DNA of 64,000 nt. Origin: Syngnathus acus (taxonomy: Eukaryota > Chordata > Actinopteri > Syngnathiformes > Syngnathidae). Below, in pieces: positions 51,790-63,315 of the stretch. The notes beneath the pieces were generated by a model. The model had not been told where the DNA came from. It ran no database searches and saw nothing but the letters and a program-made list of their open reading frames with translations. The position numbers were made by a program, and so were the translations under genes. Location of the stretch: assembly GCF_901709675.1 (NCBI RefSeq), contig NC_051107.1, positions 3,474,001-3,538,000 of the forward strand, read 5' to 3'. Every line of letters starts with the position of its first letter. Position 1 is the stretch's first letter.

Positions 51790-54700
51790 ATGGATCTGCT
51801 CAGGAAGCTGTGGAGGGCGAGGAATCTGATCGTGGTGGTTTTCATCCCGCTCTCCCTCTTGCCACTTCCACTCATCCACCCCACCAGCGTGAGTCAAAAC
51901 GAACTGGAGACGTGGAAAAAAAAAAAAAAAAATAGTAACAGAAGTTCTGTTGCCGTTAAGAATACATTTTACATTTTGTATTAAACTAAAAAAAAATCTG
52001 TTTAAAAAAAACCTGAAAAATCTAATGTATTTTGAAAAAAAAAAGTAAAATACAATAGACTTTTTTTTTTATATAGCGCTTGCACAGCAGCTTTACAAAA
52101 ACATAAGTAGACGCGAAAGAACACAAATAATGCAAAAATACCTACAAGATCAAATCCAGTTAGTGTTGTTGGAGCTCCTTTTTTGATAGCTGCAGTCTAC
52201 TGATGGGATTTTGTTGTGTGCGAAGCAATCAAAAGGCCCTTTTGTTGTGATGAATGATCATCTATGCGGGGATGTCACGTTATGTTGATGACATTGACAT
52301 CAGCGGAAGATGAGGCCTGAAAAAGCTAAAAGAATTCATGTCTAATCCTTGCTTGAAAAATAAAAGGAGGGGAAAAGCAAAAAAAAAAATTCTGCAAGAA
52401 CAATCGGATTATCGCAAGATCTAATCCATTGTGTGCCGAGTTGTTTGCTTGGAAAATCGGACGAAAGGCTAAACCATAACCAATACAGTAGTCGAATTGT
52501 CTTTTTTGACATTTTTTCATGTCAATTTATTAAAAATCACAATTGCGCAATTATGCTAGCAAGCTAACAAAGTTCAGGCTTTGTATTTTTTTTTTTACTT
52601 TATCTACGAGTGAGCTTCAATCACTCTGCCACAAGATGGCAGCATTCACATCGTTAATTATTAAAAGTACCCAGGTCGTCTGCTTTGTTGGTTTTTACAA
52701 ATGTCTTATTCTAATCAAGAGCAAAATATTGTTCGTGCTTCTTCGCAGCCCGCCGGCCAATCACTGCTTTCCTTGCTATTATATCAGCGCATGTTTGGCA
52801 GCGTCCGCCGTTGGCCCAGGATGAGGCCGAGCCAGAGTGCCAGAACATCAACACAAAGAAAAAAATAATCTCAGTAATGAAGTTATATAATCCATGTACC
52901 GCCACCGACAACACGCTGGGTCGGCGTCCCGTTGGTTTCTTACGACACCGGCGACCGCAGACTGTTTCAGGAACAAAACATGCAGTTCCGTCAAACTTGC
53001 TCGTTAATTACCAAATTTGTTTGAGCAAAATGACACCCAAAACTAATTTGCGGTACATTTTGGTGTGGAGCAATCTTTGGTGTTCTTTGTGTAAATGACA
53101 CTCGTGACCATTTCCTGAGCCATCTGATAAGAAGGAGTTGATGATCCAATCAATTGTCTCAGTTGAGGTAGAAGAAGTTCAAAAAAAGTGCAAACACTTT
53201 AGCTTTAACTTGCTAATCAATCGGAACAAAGAAATCAGCGACGTGTGATCGAAGGTCTCCCGGTGTCCTCTGATAAACACTAACCGATAATCAGTAATCA
53301 GTGAGTGCTGAATCAGTGCATCTATCAGTCGTGCTGATTTAGCACAGTAGCAAATGTTCATAAGTAAATAGACTAAAACGTAAATTTCTGTAAAACAATC
53401 CCAATCCTGATAATGTTTTTTATTTAAAAAAAAAAAATCCCCAAATTGACATTATCTGTCTTTATATTTGATGTGGGTGTAGTCATTTTAAACAAACAGT
53501 TCCAATTAATTCACTTCCACATGTTGGAGTACCCCAGGAATCAATGTTAAGGCCCCTTACCTTTCAAACGTTCTTGCATAATGCGTAATTATTATTTATT
53601 TATTTGATTTATTATGAATTATTTTACAGGAGGCAAGTTGCGCATATGTGCTAATAGTGACGGCAGTCTACTGGGTCTCCGAAGCTGTTCCCTTGGGTGC
53701 CGCCGCTCTCGTCCCGGCCTTCCTCTACCCACTCTTTGGGGTACTCAAGTCAAGCGAGGTATGTTTTTCCTATTTCAACATACAAAGCTTTGCGCTAAAT
53801 CTTCCTAGCAATGCATAGAGTCATCGAATTTTCACTAAGTCCAGATCTTTACCTTTCCGATCACAGCATTACATAAAAATTGGACCATGTGACCAAAGCC
53901 GCCTCTTAACCGCACTGTAAGCCTCTTGTGAGTCGGTAAATATGCGAGCGGAGAGCTTTTATGCAACCTTTGGTGTCTGTCGGTACGCTTTCGGGTTTCT
54001 TATTTAACCCGATAGAGAGCTGGGAAAGTTGCAGCAAAAAACACCTGAGCGAGTTTAGAGAGTAAATAAGCGCTCGGCTTTAGATAGCCAAAAAAAAAAA
54101 GCTGACGATTCAATTTTTCTTACTGAACGTCCAAATTGATTCTGGTCTTGTATGAACAGTCCAGCAGAACAAAGTCCAGCCGACATTAGGTGAAAGGTCA
54201 CGAGACATGGGCTTACATAATGGCGAGATTAAAAAGGACAAATATCAATTTCCTGCTGTGAGTTTTTCCGGCGTTTTTGCAGGTGGCGGCCGAGTACTCG
54301 AAAGATACAACGTTGCTCTTGATGGGAGTCATCTGTCTGGCCGCGTCCATAGAAAAGTGGAATCTCCATAAACGCATCGCCTTACGCATGGTGATGGTCG
54401 CGGGGGCCAAGCCTGGCATGTGAGCACCGTAAAAAAAAAAAAAACGCAAAATGAATAAGAAGACAACGAGGCGCTCTAATACCTTGTCCGTGCAGGTTAG
54501 TGCTAGGCTTCATGTGCTGCACAGTCTTCCTGTCCATGTGGCTCAGCAACACGTCCACCACGGCCATGGTGATGCCCATCGCCGAGGCCGTCCTGCAGCA
54601 ACTCATTTGTACCGGCATGGCCGACAACCTCGAACCCGACGCCGCCGAAGACGAAAGCGGTACGACTCATGACTTTTCTTTCGTATCTTTTATCGGATTA

Positions 54701-57345
54701 TGATTTCGAATTTCATTTCAGACAAAGAGGAAAACCCGGATAGGAACCAACTGGCGCTGCTTTACCGTAATGACGGGTATTGTTTTTTTTTCCCCCCCCC
54801 CCATGTCATCTTGATTTTATTTTATTTTTTATTTGTCTAATTTTCTTTTTCTTGTCCAGTAGCAACAATTGCAATAAACAAGAAGTGTCGACACTCAGTG
54901 AGGTAAGACTCAATTACCGTATTTTCCGCACTATAAGGCGCACCTAAAAACCTCCAATTTTCTCAAAAGCCGACAGTGCGCCTTATAATCAGGTGCGCCT
55001 TATTTATGGACCAATATTGAGCCACTACAGCAGGCGTGTCCAAAGTCCGGCCCGCGGGCCAAATGTATATATCTTATATATGGACAAAGTTTTAAAATGG
55101 GCCATTCATTGAAGGTGTGCCTTATAATCCGGTGCGCCTTATCGTGCAGAAAATACGGTAGTTTTTGTTTTAATCCAAAAACTGCCTCTATTCGGGACTC
55201 TTCAGGTCCAGACCGGAGAACCCAATGGTGTGAATCCAAACACCAACCAAGACCGCATCACACATCCAAACGGACACTTGCCGCAGGTTAGCAAGTAGCC
55301 GCTAACGTAAAAATTAGACTCTAGAAGTCACGGATTCGTATTTTCTTTTGTCGCAGGTGGCCGTGGAAATCCCAAACGTGAAACGCGTCAAGGCCCGGCG
55401 AGACTCTCAGTATCCCACCAAGCGGGATCACATGATCTGTAAATGTCTGACACTCAGCATCACCTACGCCGCCACTATCGGCGGACTCATCACCATCACC
55501 GGCACCTCCACCAACCTCATCTTCGCCGAGCAGTTCAACACGTATGTTTTTGGCGCCGTACTTGATTTACTCAACGCTGCAAAAAATCTCGCTCTGGTTG
55601 ACAGGCGCTACCCGGATGCTAAGGTGATCAACTTCGGCACCTGGTTCATCTTCAGTTTCCCCATCGCTATCATCATGCTGGTCCTCACCTGGCTGTGGCT
55701 TCACTTCCTCTTTCTGGGTTGCAAGTAAGTACCGGGAAAGCGTCACGCACACGCATGAGCGATATGTATGATTGATGATGTCATCATCCAGCTTCAGGGA
55801 AACGTGCTCGCTGAGTAAGAAACGCAAATCCAAAAGGGAGATGATGTCAGAGAAGAGAATCCATGAGGAGTATGAAAAACTGGGACCGATCAGGTGGATT
55901 TCGATTCCGTCGGGAAAGCACGCATCGTAATTCCCTATTAACGATTTTTTTTTTTGGTAGCTATCCAGAAGTGGTCACTGGTGTATTCTTCATTCTGATG
56001 ACTCTGCTGTGGTTCACGCGAGAACCCGGTTTTGTACCAGGATGGACATCGCTATTTGAGAAGCAAGTCCTCCCAAGAGTCATTATTTATTCGTACGATT
56101 AAAATGCTAACATCCGCTTTTTCTCTTTTAGGAAAGGCTATCGCACCGATGCCACAGTGTCCGTCCTCCTGGGCTTCTTGCTCTTCCTCATTCCGGCAAA
56201 GCGACCTTTCTCCTCGCCTTCTTCGAGCTACAGAAATTCGGGTAACGCTAGCACTGGCTTTTTTTAATCTCTTGCCACTATGATGGCAGCAAAGCATGAC
56301 TTTTGTCGAAATAACCAAGATCCAGCAAAGCACTGCTTTTGTCTAAACATAGTTCCTTGGCAGTAAAAAGCACTACTTTTGTCTAAATGAAGCCCTCTGC
56401 TCATTTCCTTGACACTGAGATGTTGACAAATGTCGGCAAAGCACTACTTTTGTCCAAATGAAGCTCCTCAACTCACTTCAGTGAAGTTCTTTGGCGTTAA
56501 ACTTTGATTCCATTTGGCAGCATCAGACCCACTGGCTCCCATGATCACATGGAAGGACTTTCAGAGGCTCATGCCGTGGGAGATCGTCATCCTGGTGGGC
56601 GGAGGCTACGCGCTAGCCGCCGGCTGCAAGGTACAATCCAGATCAACACATTCATTCCGAACCGCATCCTAGCGACCGGTTTGCGGCGCGCAGGTGTCAG
56701 GCTTGTCGGTGTGGATCGGTCGCCAGCTGGAGCCCATGAGCGGACTCCCGCCTTGGGCCGTCACCCTGCTCGCTTGCCTGCTGGTGTCGGCGGTCACCGA
56801 GTTCGCCTCCAACCCGGCGACGCTCACCGTCTTCCTGCCTATCCTCTCCGCACTGGTGCGTCACTTTCAACATACCGTTAATTTTTTTTTTTTTTTTATG
56901 AAATATTCTTTTTATTTCGCAGTCCGAGACCTTGCGCATCAACCCCCTGCACACTTTAATCCCCTCCACTATGTGCGTGTCATTTGGGGTCATGCTTCCT
57001 GTGGGGAATCCTCCCAACGCCATCGTCTTCAGCTACGGACACCTGCAGATCAGCGACATGGTATGAAACACACACACATTCCCCAAAATCACATGCTGGC
57101 TCGCACCTGCAGCATCAAAAAGCTTGTTTTATGTAACCAGAAGAATGAAAAATATTTCTCCACTAGAGGGCAGAAGATGCATAATTATTATTTTTTTCAT
57201 CCATTAGGTGAAAGCAGGTTTCGGGGTGAACCTGATCGGCGTTGCTGTAGTGATGTTGGCTATCACTACGTGGGGGGTTCCCCTTTTTAATTTGACTGAG
57301 TTCCCGGACTGGGCGGTGGCCGCAAACGTCACTACTAGTTTATAG
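51790..57345 (+). CDS. slc13a4: Solute carrier family 13 member 4, sodium/sulfate cotransporter
   Basis: A plasma-membrane Na+-coupled sulfate (and oxyanion) importer of the DASS family, prominent in mammalian placenta and choroid plexus. Exons are 51790-51888, 53630-53758, 54283-54419, 54496-54659, 54722-54776, 54860-54902, 55206-55286, 55357-55541, 55605-55724, 55792-55893, 55961-56062, 56132-56241, 56521-56630, 56694-56855, 56923-57060 and 57208-57345, giving 624 residues against 626 in human. The two family SNT-type motifs are present: LSNTSTTAMVMP (about residue 139) and ASNPATLTVFLP (about 518). GGLITITGTSTNLIF, LWFTREPGFVPGW and MLPVGNPPNAIVFSYGH also match SLC13A4 rather than the carboxylate transporters. 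The start at 51790 has a good Kozak context; an in-frame ATG at 51766 is weaker. The intron after 56062 uses a GC donor. Confidence 0.97.
54917..55158. mobile_element. MITE copy B, inside a slc13a4 intron, opposite to copy A
   Basis: The same inverted ends and internal blocks as 40828-41124, reversed, about 242 bp and flanked by TA (54915-54916 and 55159-55160). It lies between slc13a4 exons 6 and 7, 14 bases after the exon 6 donor, without disturbing either splice site. It is shorter than copy A because it has fewer internal ATAAGGCGCACC units. Confidence 0.85.
56245..56490. repeat. Degenerate tandem repeat in slc13a4 intron 12
   Basis: Four diverged copies of a phrase like AAGCACTACTTTTGTCTAAA occur at about 56290, 56329, 56367 and 56439. 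They are spaced 38-72 bases apart. Confidence 0.7.
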
Positions 57346-58179
57346 TCCCCCCCCCCCTTCTTGTCTGAATGAACTTATGGGAAGAAGGTAAATAGAGGGA
57401 AGGGCATGCTGCTTATGGGGGCAATTCACAATGAAAGCTGAAAAAGATATTTTATATCCTTAAATGCTGTGTGATGATATTTTAAACTTTCTTCTCCTGT
57501 ACAGTATTTGGGGAAAACATTTTTAGTAAATGCAATCTTGAGGAAGCACAGAAAAGAAAATTCGCTCCATGGAAACAAGGCAAAGACTTTTTGGAGTTGC
57601 CATGGTGACAGATGAAATACAATTTTAGGAGAAGAAAATAAATGCTTTACAGTTGAATGCTAAGCTGCTAAAGGATGAATGTTGCCTTGGAGATGTGAAG
57701 GAGTCATTTTTATGAATGCAACATTAAGGTACAAAGGGTGAGCGCACAAACTTTTATGATAATCCTACAAAAAAATATGTTTTCTTTTTTTATCTTCACG
57801 CAATGGCTTTTATGAGTTCTAACAATGACAGGAAGAATCACTAGCTGGTATGCATTTATTCTTTTATTTGTAATTTATTCACGTTGTCACGCTGAGCGCA
57901 ACTCAGTGGAGTCGCTGTCGAGGCCTTCCGGATTATTTTTGTAAATACAACAAAGAGCTGGTTCCATGTATTTACAGATGTTAGGAAGACCAAATATGTG
58001 TATATGAATAAAATACATTCAACAAACATGTAGTTTTGTATAAAGTGTGCACGATCACAAACAGTCAAAGGAACACCCAATGCAACTTTGATTTGTTCAC
58101 ATAAATATATTTAAAAATCAATCAATCAGCATAAATGTCACCAAGGCTTGATTGTGGCAAAAAGTCACAAATTTTAGGG
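57346..58179. terminator. Convergent 3' ends of slc13a4 and coa6
   Basis: The genes converge with 834 bases between stop codons. AATAAA at 57637-57642 and 58007-58012 can serve slc13a4. TTTATT at about 57855 (AATAAA on minus) can serve coa6. The two transcripts may therefore overlap tail to tail. A C-run follows directly after the slc13a4 stop. Confidence 0.5.
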
Positions 58180-58502
58180 TTACGAAGGCTGCCGGGGACC
58201 ATCTGAAGGTGTGAACCCCTCTGTATTCATCTTCTCTTTATATTTCAAGAAGTCTCTTCTTTTACTGAAATACTTGACCTGCAAGCAAAAAAGGTAATCG
58301 TAAGAACACCTCCAATATGATGAGCAGAAATCGGATTTGCATGGGGGGGATAATTTACCCACTGAGCAGGGCACTTGGATTCAAATTCGCTTTGGAATTT
58401 CTGACAAGCTGCAGCCTTGTCATTGTTGTCATCCATACATTTCCATAATAAGTCCCTGGCATCCCAGCAGACCTTTCGTTCCACTGCGTTTGGAGCTGCC
58501 AT
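58180..58502 (-). CDS. coa6: Cytochrome c oxidase assembly factor 6
   Basis: A mitochondrial intermembrane-space protein that helps deliver copper to the CuA site of COX2, working with SCO1/SCO2 (family knowledge). Two exons, 58359-58502 and 58180-58278, give 80 residues, matching the short human form. The CHCH signature is visible as CWDARDLLWKC (Cx9C) followed by CQKFQSEFESKC (Cx10C), the unusual pairing typical of COA6/Cox12-like proteins. KYFSKRRDFLKYKEKM follows. The start ATG at 58500-58502 matches the human N-terminus MAAP. A CRE-like TGACGTCA at 58797-58804 lies about 300 bases upstream in a CpG-containing stretch. Confidence 0.95.
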
Positions 58503-58796
58503 GACTGTATTTGAAGGAATTGGAAAAAGGTAAACATGTTATTTGTATTGCTAGTTGCAGCACTTTCGAAGCATTACTGTAAATCATGCAACTTCTGTTT
58601 TAATGAGCAAAAAACAGGACGTTTAGCACACAGTGAGAAAAAAAAAAGTTTGTTCGCTACTGTATACTCACTCGATCAAATTTCGTGGATATAGTCCAAC
58701 CTAAATCTACTGTTTTCCTATCAAAACACCAACTATGTACATTTAACGCAGAAGCATGAGCATTGTGAAGGACAGCGCGTCTCCGTCGCGCATTGA

Positions 58797-58804
58797 TGAC
58801 GTCA
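58797..58804. promoter_or_regulatory. coa6: CRE palindrome in the probable coa6 promoter
   Basis: TGACGTCA within a short CpG-containing segment (58770-58815), 295 bases upstream of the coa6 start codon. Confidence 0.45.
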
Positions 58805-58980
58805 ACAGAGCGTCATTGTTATGGTAGGCTTAAGCTTTGGCCGTAAAAATTATAACATTGAGCGATTAAGAAGTTTTTTTTTCCCCTTAACAATTTTAGA
58901 CGTTTTTAAATTTATTTGCAGTCACTTTTTTTCTTTCAACGAATCGCTGCCGCTTCTGAGGAAACACAAGCTGGCGCTGA

Positions 58981-59312
58981 CTTTAAATTAAATTAATTCT
59001 CTTGCAGTGTTCCATTGTTTCCGCAAGATGGCAGCACATTACATTGAACCCTATTGAGAGGGCATTAAAAGGGACCAGAATTTTTCCGTAAGAATTTGCG
59101 TAGTCAGACTTCAAATTAAACTCATTCTCTTGCAGTGTTCCATTATTTCCGCGAGATGGCAGCACATTACATTGAACCCTATTGAGAGGGTGTAAAAAGG
59201 GACCAGAATTTTTCCGTAAGAATTTGCGTAGTCAGACTTCAAATTAAATTCTCTTGCAGTGTTCCATTATTTCCGCGAGATGGCAGCACATTACATTGAA
59301 CCCTATTGAGAG
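58981..59312 (-). repeat. Three-unit satellite, inverse of the 14 kb array
   Basis: CTCTTGCAGTGTTCCATT recurs at about 58999, 59127 and 59251. Each copy is followed by TTTCCGCRAGATGGCAGCAC and ATTGAACCCTATTGAGAG. This is the reverse complement of the 13878-14370 unit, with the same period. Confidence 0.93.
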
Positions 59313-59699
59313 CCCTATATTGCCCCTGGAAAAATCCGGTGGCAACATTCAAACTAATGCAGCAAAATCTTATTTCAAATGATTCATTTTACATATATTT
59401 GCAACATAAATACATTATAAAGTGATTAAAATTAATATACAACTTTGTGTCGACCACTAGACTTTTTATACACGCTCTGTATCCAAATGTAGGTCATCCT
59501 CTCCAAAATGTTTTGAGTTTGGTCCCATTCAAATGAAAGTATTTTCCCATGCAAGCTGTTTTTGTCACCCAGGTTATTTGGATGCACAATAGCGAGTGTG
59601 AGAGCTTTGCAGAGAGTAAAGGCCAAATTAATGCACCGTGTTGATTAACTCTCTCCTTCTTTTCCCCCCCCCTCTGTCCTTCCTTGCTTTTCCTCTCAG

Positions 59700-59829
59700 C
59701 CGATGAAGAAAAGCCCCAGAGGTTGCCATGGCGCCCAGCAGCAATCCATCTCCGTTTGTGTGCTCGTTCGGACCAAGGGGGGATGAAAAAAATGCAAACC
59801 TCTGCAGAGGATGCAGTGCTTTTAGAAAA
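59700..59829 (+). other. Possible exon of unknown transcript
   Basis: A long pyrimidine tract ends in CTCTCAG. A 130-base segment open in one sense frame follows (DEEKPQRLPWRP, then GGMKKMQTSAEDAVLLEK), closed by a strong AAAA|GTAAGT donor. No family recognised. It could be a UTR or lncRNA exon. Confidence 0.3.
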
Positions 59830-60594
59830 GTAAGTGATTGGCGCGTTCCACATATCATTTACACTCACATATCTCGTGATCTCACTTCACTGACTTTTTT
59901 TTAGGTCTTAAGTTCACAAATCTAAGTTGATTTGAGCGTTAGCTAACCTCAAATATGATTTATACTAATCCAGATGTTGCTTGCGTCTTTTAAAAATACA
60001 CAGGAAGAAAGCGAGAAAAAACAATTTTCCTAATAAATCGTAAAATTAAAGGAAACAATTTAACGCACCGATTATCGATGATTATCTTCACGTAATGACG
60101 TAAATGGAGGCAAAAAGAAGAGGCCACAAGACCGATTTGATTCCCTTTAATCTCATGACCTACTTAATACAGCAAGCTACAGCCCGCCTCCATCCTGCTG
60201 TTACATAATGGGCAGAATCATAGTCTGGGACAAATTATTTTTGAAATTTGCAGATTGTGCTTATTGAGGAGGGTTATTGTGATTGGTAAACATCTCATGG
60301 AGCCACTCCAACATCCACGAACGCTCCATCTATTCTAGGATGAGCTCCGCCGCCGATGAACTGAGTAATTGTGCACGTCTGGCCAGGCTTTCATGTATAA
60401 ATGCACCTCATTCGCACCGACCCATGACCATGGAAAATGGCCGACTCCATTCTCCAGCTGAGGTACACCTCTTCACTATGCTTCGAATTTGGCTGGAGCT
60501 CAAGGTTACATGTTTGATTGAGGTGACGGCATTCAAGTTTTTCCCAAATGGAGAATAACAACCCACTTTTGCAACGACGGATATGTTTACTGAC

Positions 60595-60690
60595 CTAACC
60601 AAATCAATGAAGAATATTTCGAAAAGGAATTTACTGACCTAGCCGTTTCAAATCAATGAAGAATATTTTGAAAAGGAATTTTTCTCGCTC
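60595..60690. repeat. Short direct duplication
   Basis: CAAATCAATGAAGAATATTT followed by GAAAAGGAATTT occurs twice, starting near 60600 and 60649. A CTGACCTA word precedes each copy. Confidence 0.8.
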
Positions 60691-60968
60691 GGCGCCGGTT
60701 CAGTTAGTTCAACACCAATTCACACTCGCCACGTTACCTTTTTTTAAAAGCAGCTTATTGAAGAGAAAAGTTAAATCCTCAGCAAGGTTTATTGACCCAA
60801 TGCCAGCTTAGCTTCACAAAGTGCTCGTTTGGGAAGATTCTCTCTCGGGCCAATTGATTCACCTTCGAATTGGTTCATTTCTTTCATTTCATCTTGTTGT
60901 TTGTGTGGCACTTATCGTAAATTATATATTTTCGCTGCGTTGCCTCACTTTGGTGCTGTTAAAAAAAA

Positions 60969-61017
60969 AATATATATATATTTATTTTATTTATATATAT
61001 TATATATATTATTTATT

Positions 61018-61054
<37 letters not shown>
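60969..61054. repeat. (AT)n microsatellite, compound
   Basis: TA/AT dinucleotides interspersed with TTTAT units; pure TA over the last 30 or so bases. Confidence 0.9.
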
Positions 61055-61055
<1 letters not shown>

Positions 61056-63039
61056 CATATTCTGTCTATCACATGACCAGAATATGGATTTATGCAGTTT
61101 ATGACGTCAAGATAATCACAACATAAACCTCGTTGGGGAAATGTAATAAAAGTACGAGATGAGTCATGTGTCTTTGAGATCTACAGCCAAACCTTTCACG
61201 ATCCAGCAAGGTAAATGTCAAATCACAGACTGACACACACACGTGAAACACTGGCGCACACACACAGATGTAGGCGGACATCTTCGGCACTTTTTGAAGT
61301 CGCTTGACGCAAATGTTAAATGACAACGACCCCCGCCAGCTTTTTTTTCTTCCCCTTTGAAAAAAAATAGAAAAGATCCTACATTTCAAAAGATAAGGAA
61401 CAAATTGATTCTTAAATGGAGCCTGAGTGTCCCTGAAGGAACATTTTTTTCCTTTTAATTAATACGAGCAGAGAGACTATCAATAAAGTGCTTACAGATA
61501 AATTTCCTCTAATCTCGCAGGCGCTGATAAATGACAAAATAGGCATCCGGCAAATTACATCCGGCTCGACATTATTTTAGTCATTTGCACATACCAGACA
61601 GTCTGCTCACTCATCGTATAAGCACAGGGCCTCACATTTGCCATCAACATACACACATGAACACACACATCGCAAAGGCTAAACATCGACCAGTTAACTG
61701 TCAGGCATGCCGCGGCCACCACGGTGACCTCCAGTTGCCACCGCAGGAAGTCAATATTACTGTCAACTCCGACTCGAGACTAAATGCCATGGCAACCACA
61801 CACACGCGTACACGGCAATAGCATAACATGAGGACCGGCAGGTGTGTGTCTTCGCGTTTCCTGCAAAAATGTATTAACAAAAAATTAGACTTGAACCTGT
61901 CAAGAACTTCTCAAAGCTCCTCATGTTTATCTCTGTACGTTTGTATTGAAATGTAGCCATGTCACTAATAAGCTAGCTCAAGTGACTCATTCCCAAGACC
62001 TACAGAATGTATTCCGGAAGCGCGGGCATTTGAGAGGATGTTATTCCAAACACTAGAACCTAAATGTTGGACCTACAAGTGGGACACAAAGGCTCTCCTG
62101 GCGGAATTGAAGGAGGATTATCTCTCTTAATTTATGCTAATGAATGCACACGGAATAACCAGAGCAGCTTGTTCTAGCAAGGCTCAAGGCCGTCTCTCGC
62201 ATTCTCGCACACAATCGCTTAAAAGCTGCCTGTTGCATGTGAACCCGGTTCCCGGCTCGTTCTTTTTCCCAGCGCACACCCTCGGTGCTGTTCACTCGGG
62301 TCCTTCAGGCCAATGTTGTTGTCCAACCTTTGCCTAATCCTTTTACATCAACACACACTTTATTTCCGCCACGGGAGAGTTTTGTCGTGTTCCGCTGCGC
62401 GGGGCTGCTCCAGTTCGATGGACCCCAGCCTTTCTTTTTTGGCAAATTATTCATCAAGGCATACTGTGATCAGCGGGGTCTCCATGATTCCAAGTTCCTT
62501 GAACGCACCCTTTTATGAAAAGTCCTCCAAAGAGACTTGTTTTTTTAGCGCTTAGCGGGAAATTCAGTCATCTGTAGATATGGCAACCATGACAACATTA
62601 GATCCTGCAAAAAAAAAAAAATCTATTATGACTTTAATGTTTGAGTATAGAAATTAAATTGAATACAGTATTTGTCGGTTCCTGTCTTCATAACATGTAA
62701 CTGCGTGACGTTTGTATGGGAAGTTTGCGCCCCCTTGTGGAGGCAAGATGCTAAAAATGATGTTAGGTGGGGTGTCAGGGGGGGGTTTGCACAAAGTGCC
62801 TTTCTGACTAGGAGCGCCCCTGGAGGCAATTCTGCAACCACAATAATCAACACCGTCATTCTGGAGCCTTATCTAATTTAATGTCCCGCAATTAATTTCA
62901 TGATAGACGTGCAGTTTATGCAACAGGAGCTCCGCGTGCTTTCAGAGATGAAAGGCACTGATTGGATGTCAAGTGCACGCACACACACACATCCAAATCC
63001 CTGGAGTCAGATCACCGAGACGCCCCTCATTCATTTTCA

Positions 63040-63256
63040 TTAAGGCGGGTGGGTGGCGCTCACTTCATCCCCGTTTGCGTCCACATTCAGTCGGCCAGCC
63101 GAGCGAGCCAGACAGACAGCGCAGACCCGAAACGAACCGCGCCGAACCCGAGCGTCGATTAGCGGCGTCAACGCACACCGACGCGATGACCTGCTAGCGC
63201 ATCTTTTACGCACGTTTTTCCCCAATTCGCGTGTCATTTCTCTCGCGGGGGGCACC
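63040..63256 (+). promoter_or_regulatory. CpG-containing promoter / 5' UTR of the right-edge gene
   Basis: GC-rich and CpG-containing relative to its surroundings, with GGGTGGGTGGCG near 63048 and many CGA/CGC words up to the ATG. No TATA box is obvious. Confidence 0.5.
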
Positions 63257-63315
63257 ATGGAGACAATATGGGTCCACCAAGTCCTCTCCCGGCTTTTGCT
63301 CCTCAGCCTCGTGGG
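63257..63315 (+). CDS. First coding exon of a secreted or membrane protein (partial)
   Basis: ATG in good context (CACCATGG) opens METIWVHQVLSRLLLLSLV, a clear signal peptide. A donor (CTCGTGG|GTAAGA) follows just after the hydrophobic core, a common layout for signal-peptide exons. The rest lies to the right of the window, and the remaining sequence to 64000 shows no second exon. The protein cannot be identified from 19-20 residues. Confidence 0.6.

Larger units (their letters stand above)
59313..63030. other. Intergenic region upstream of the right-edge gene
   Basis: No recognised gene. It contains a splice-site-bounded segment at 59700-59829, a direct duplication at about 60600-60690, an AT microsatellite at 60969-61054, and short CA runs near 61237, 61259 and 61650. 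Confidence 0.45.
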
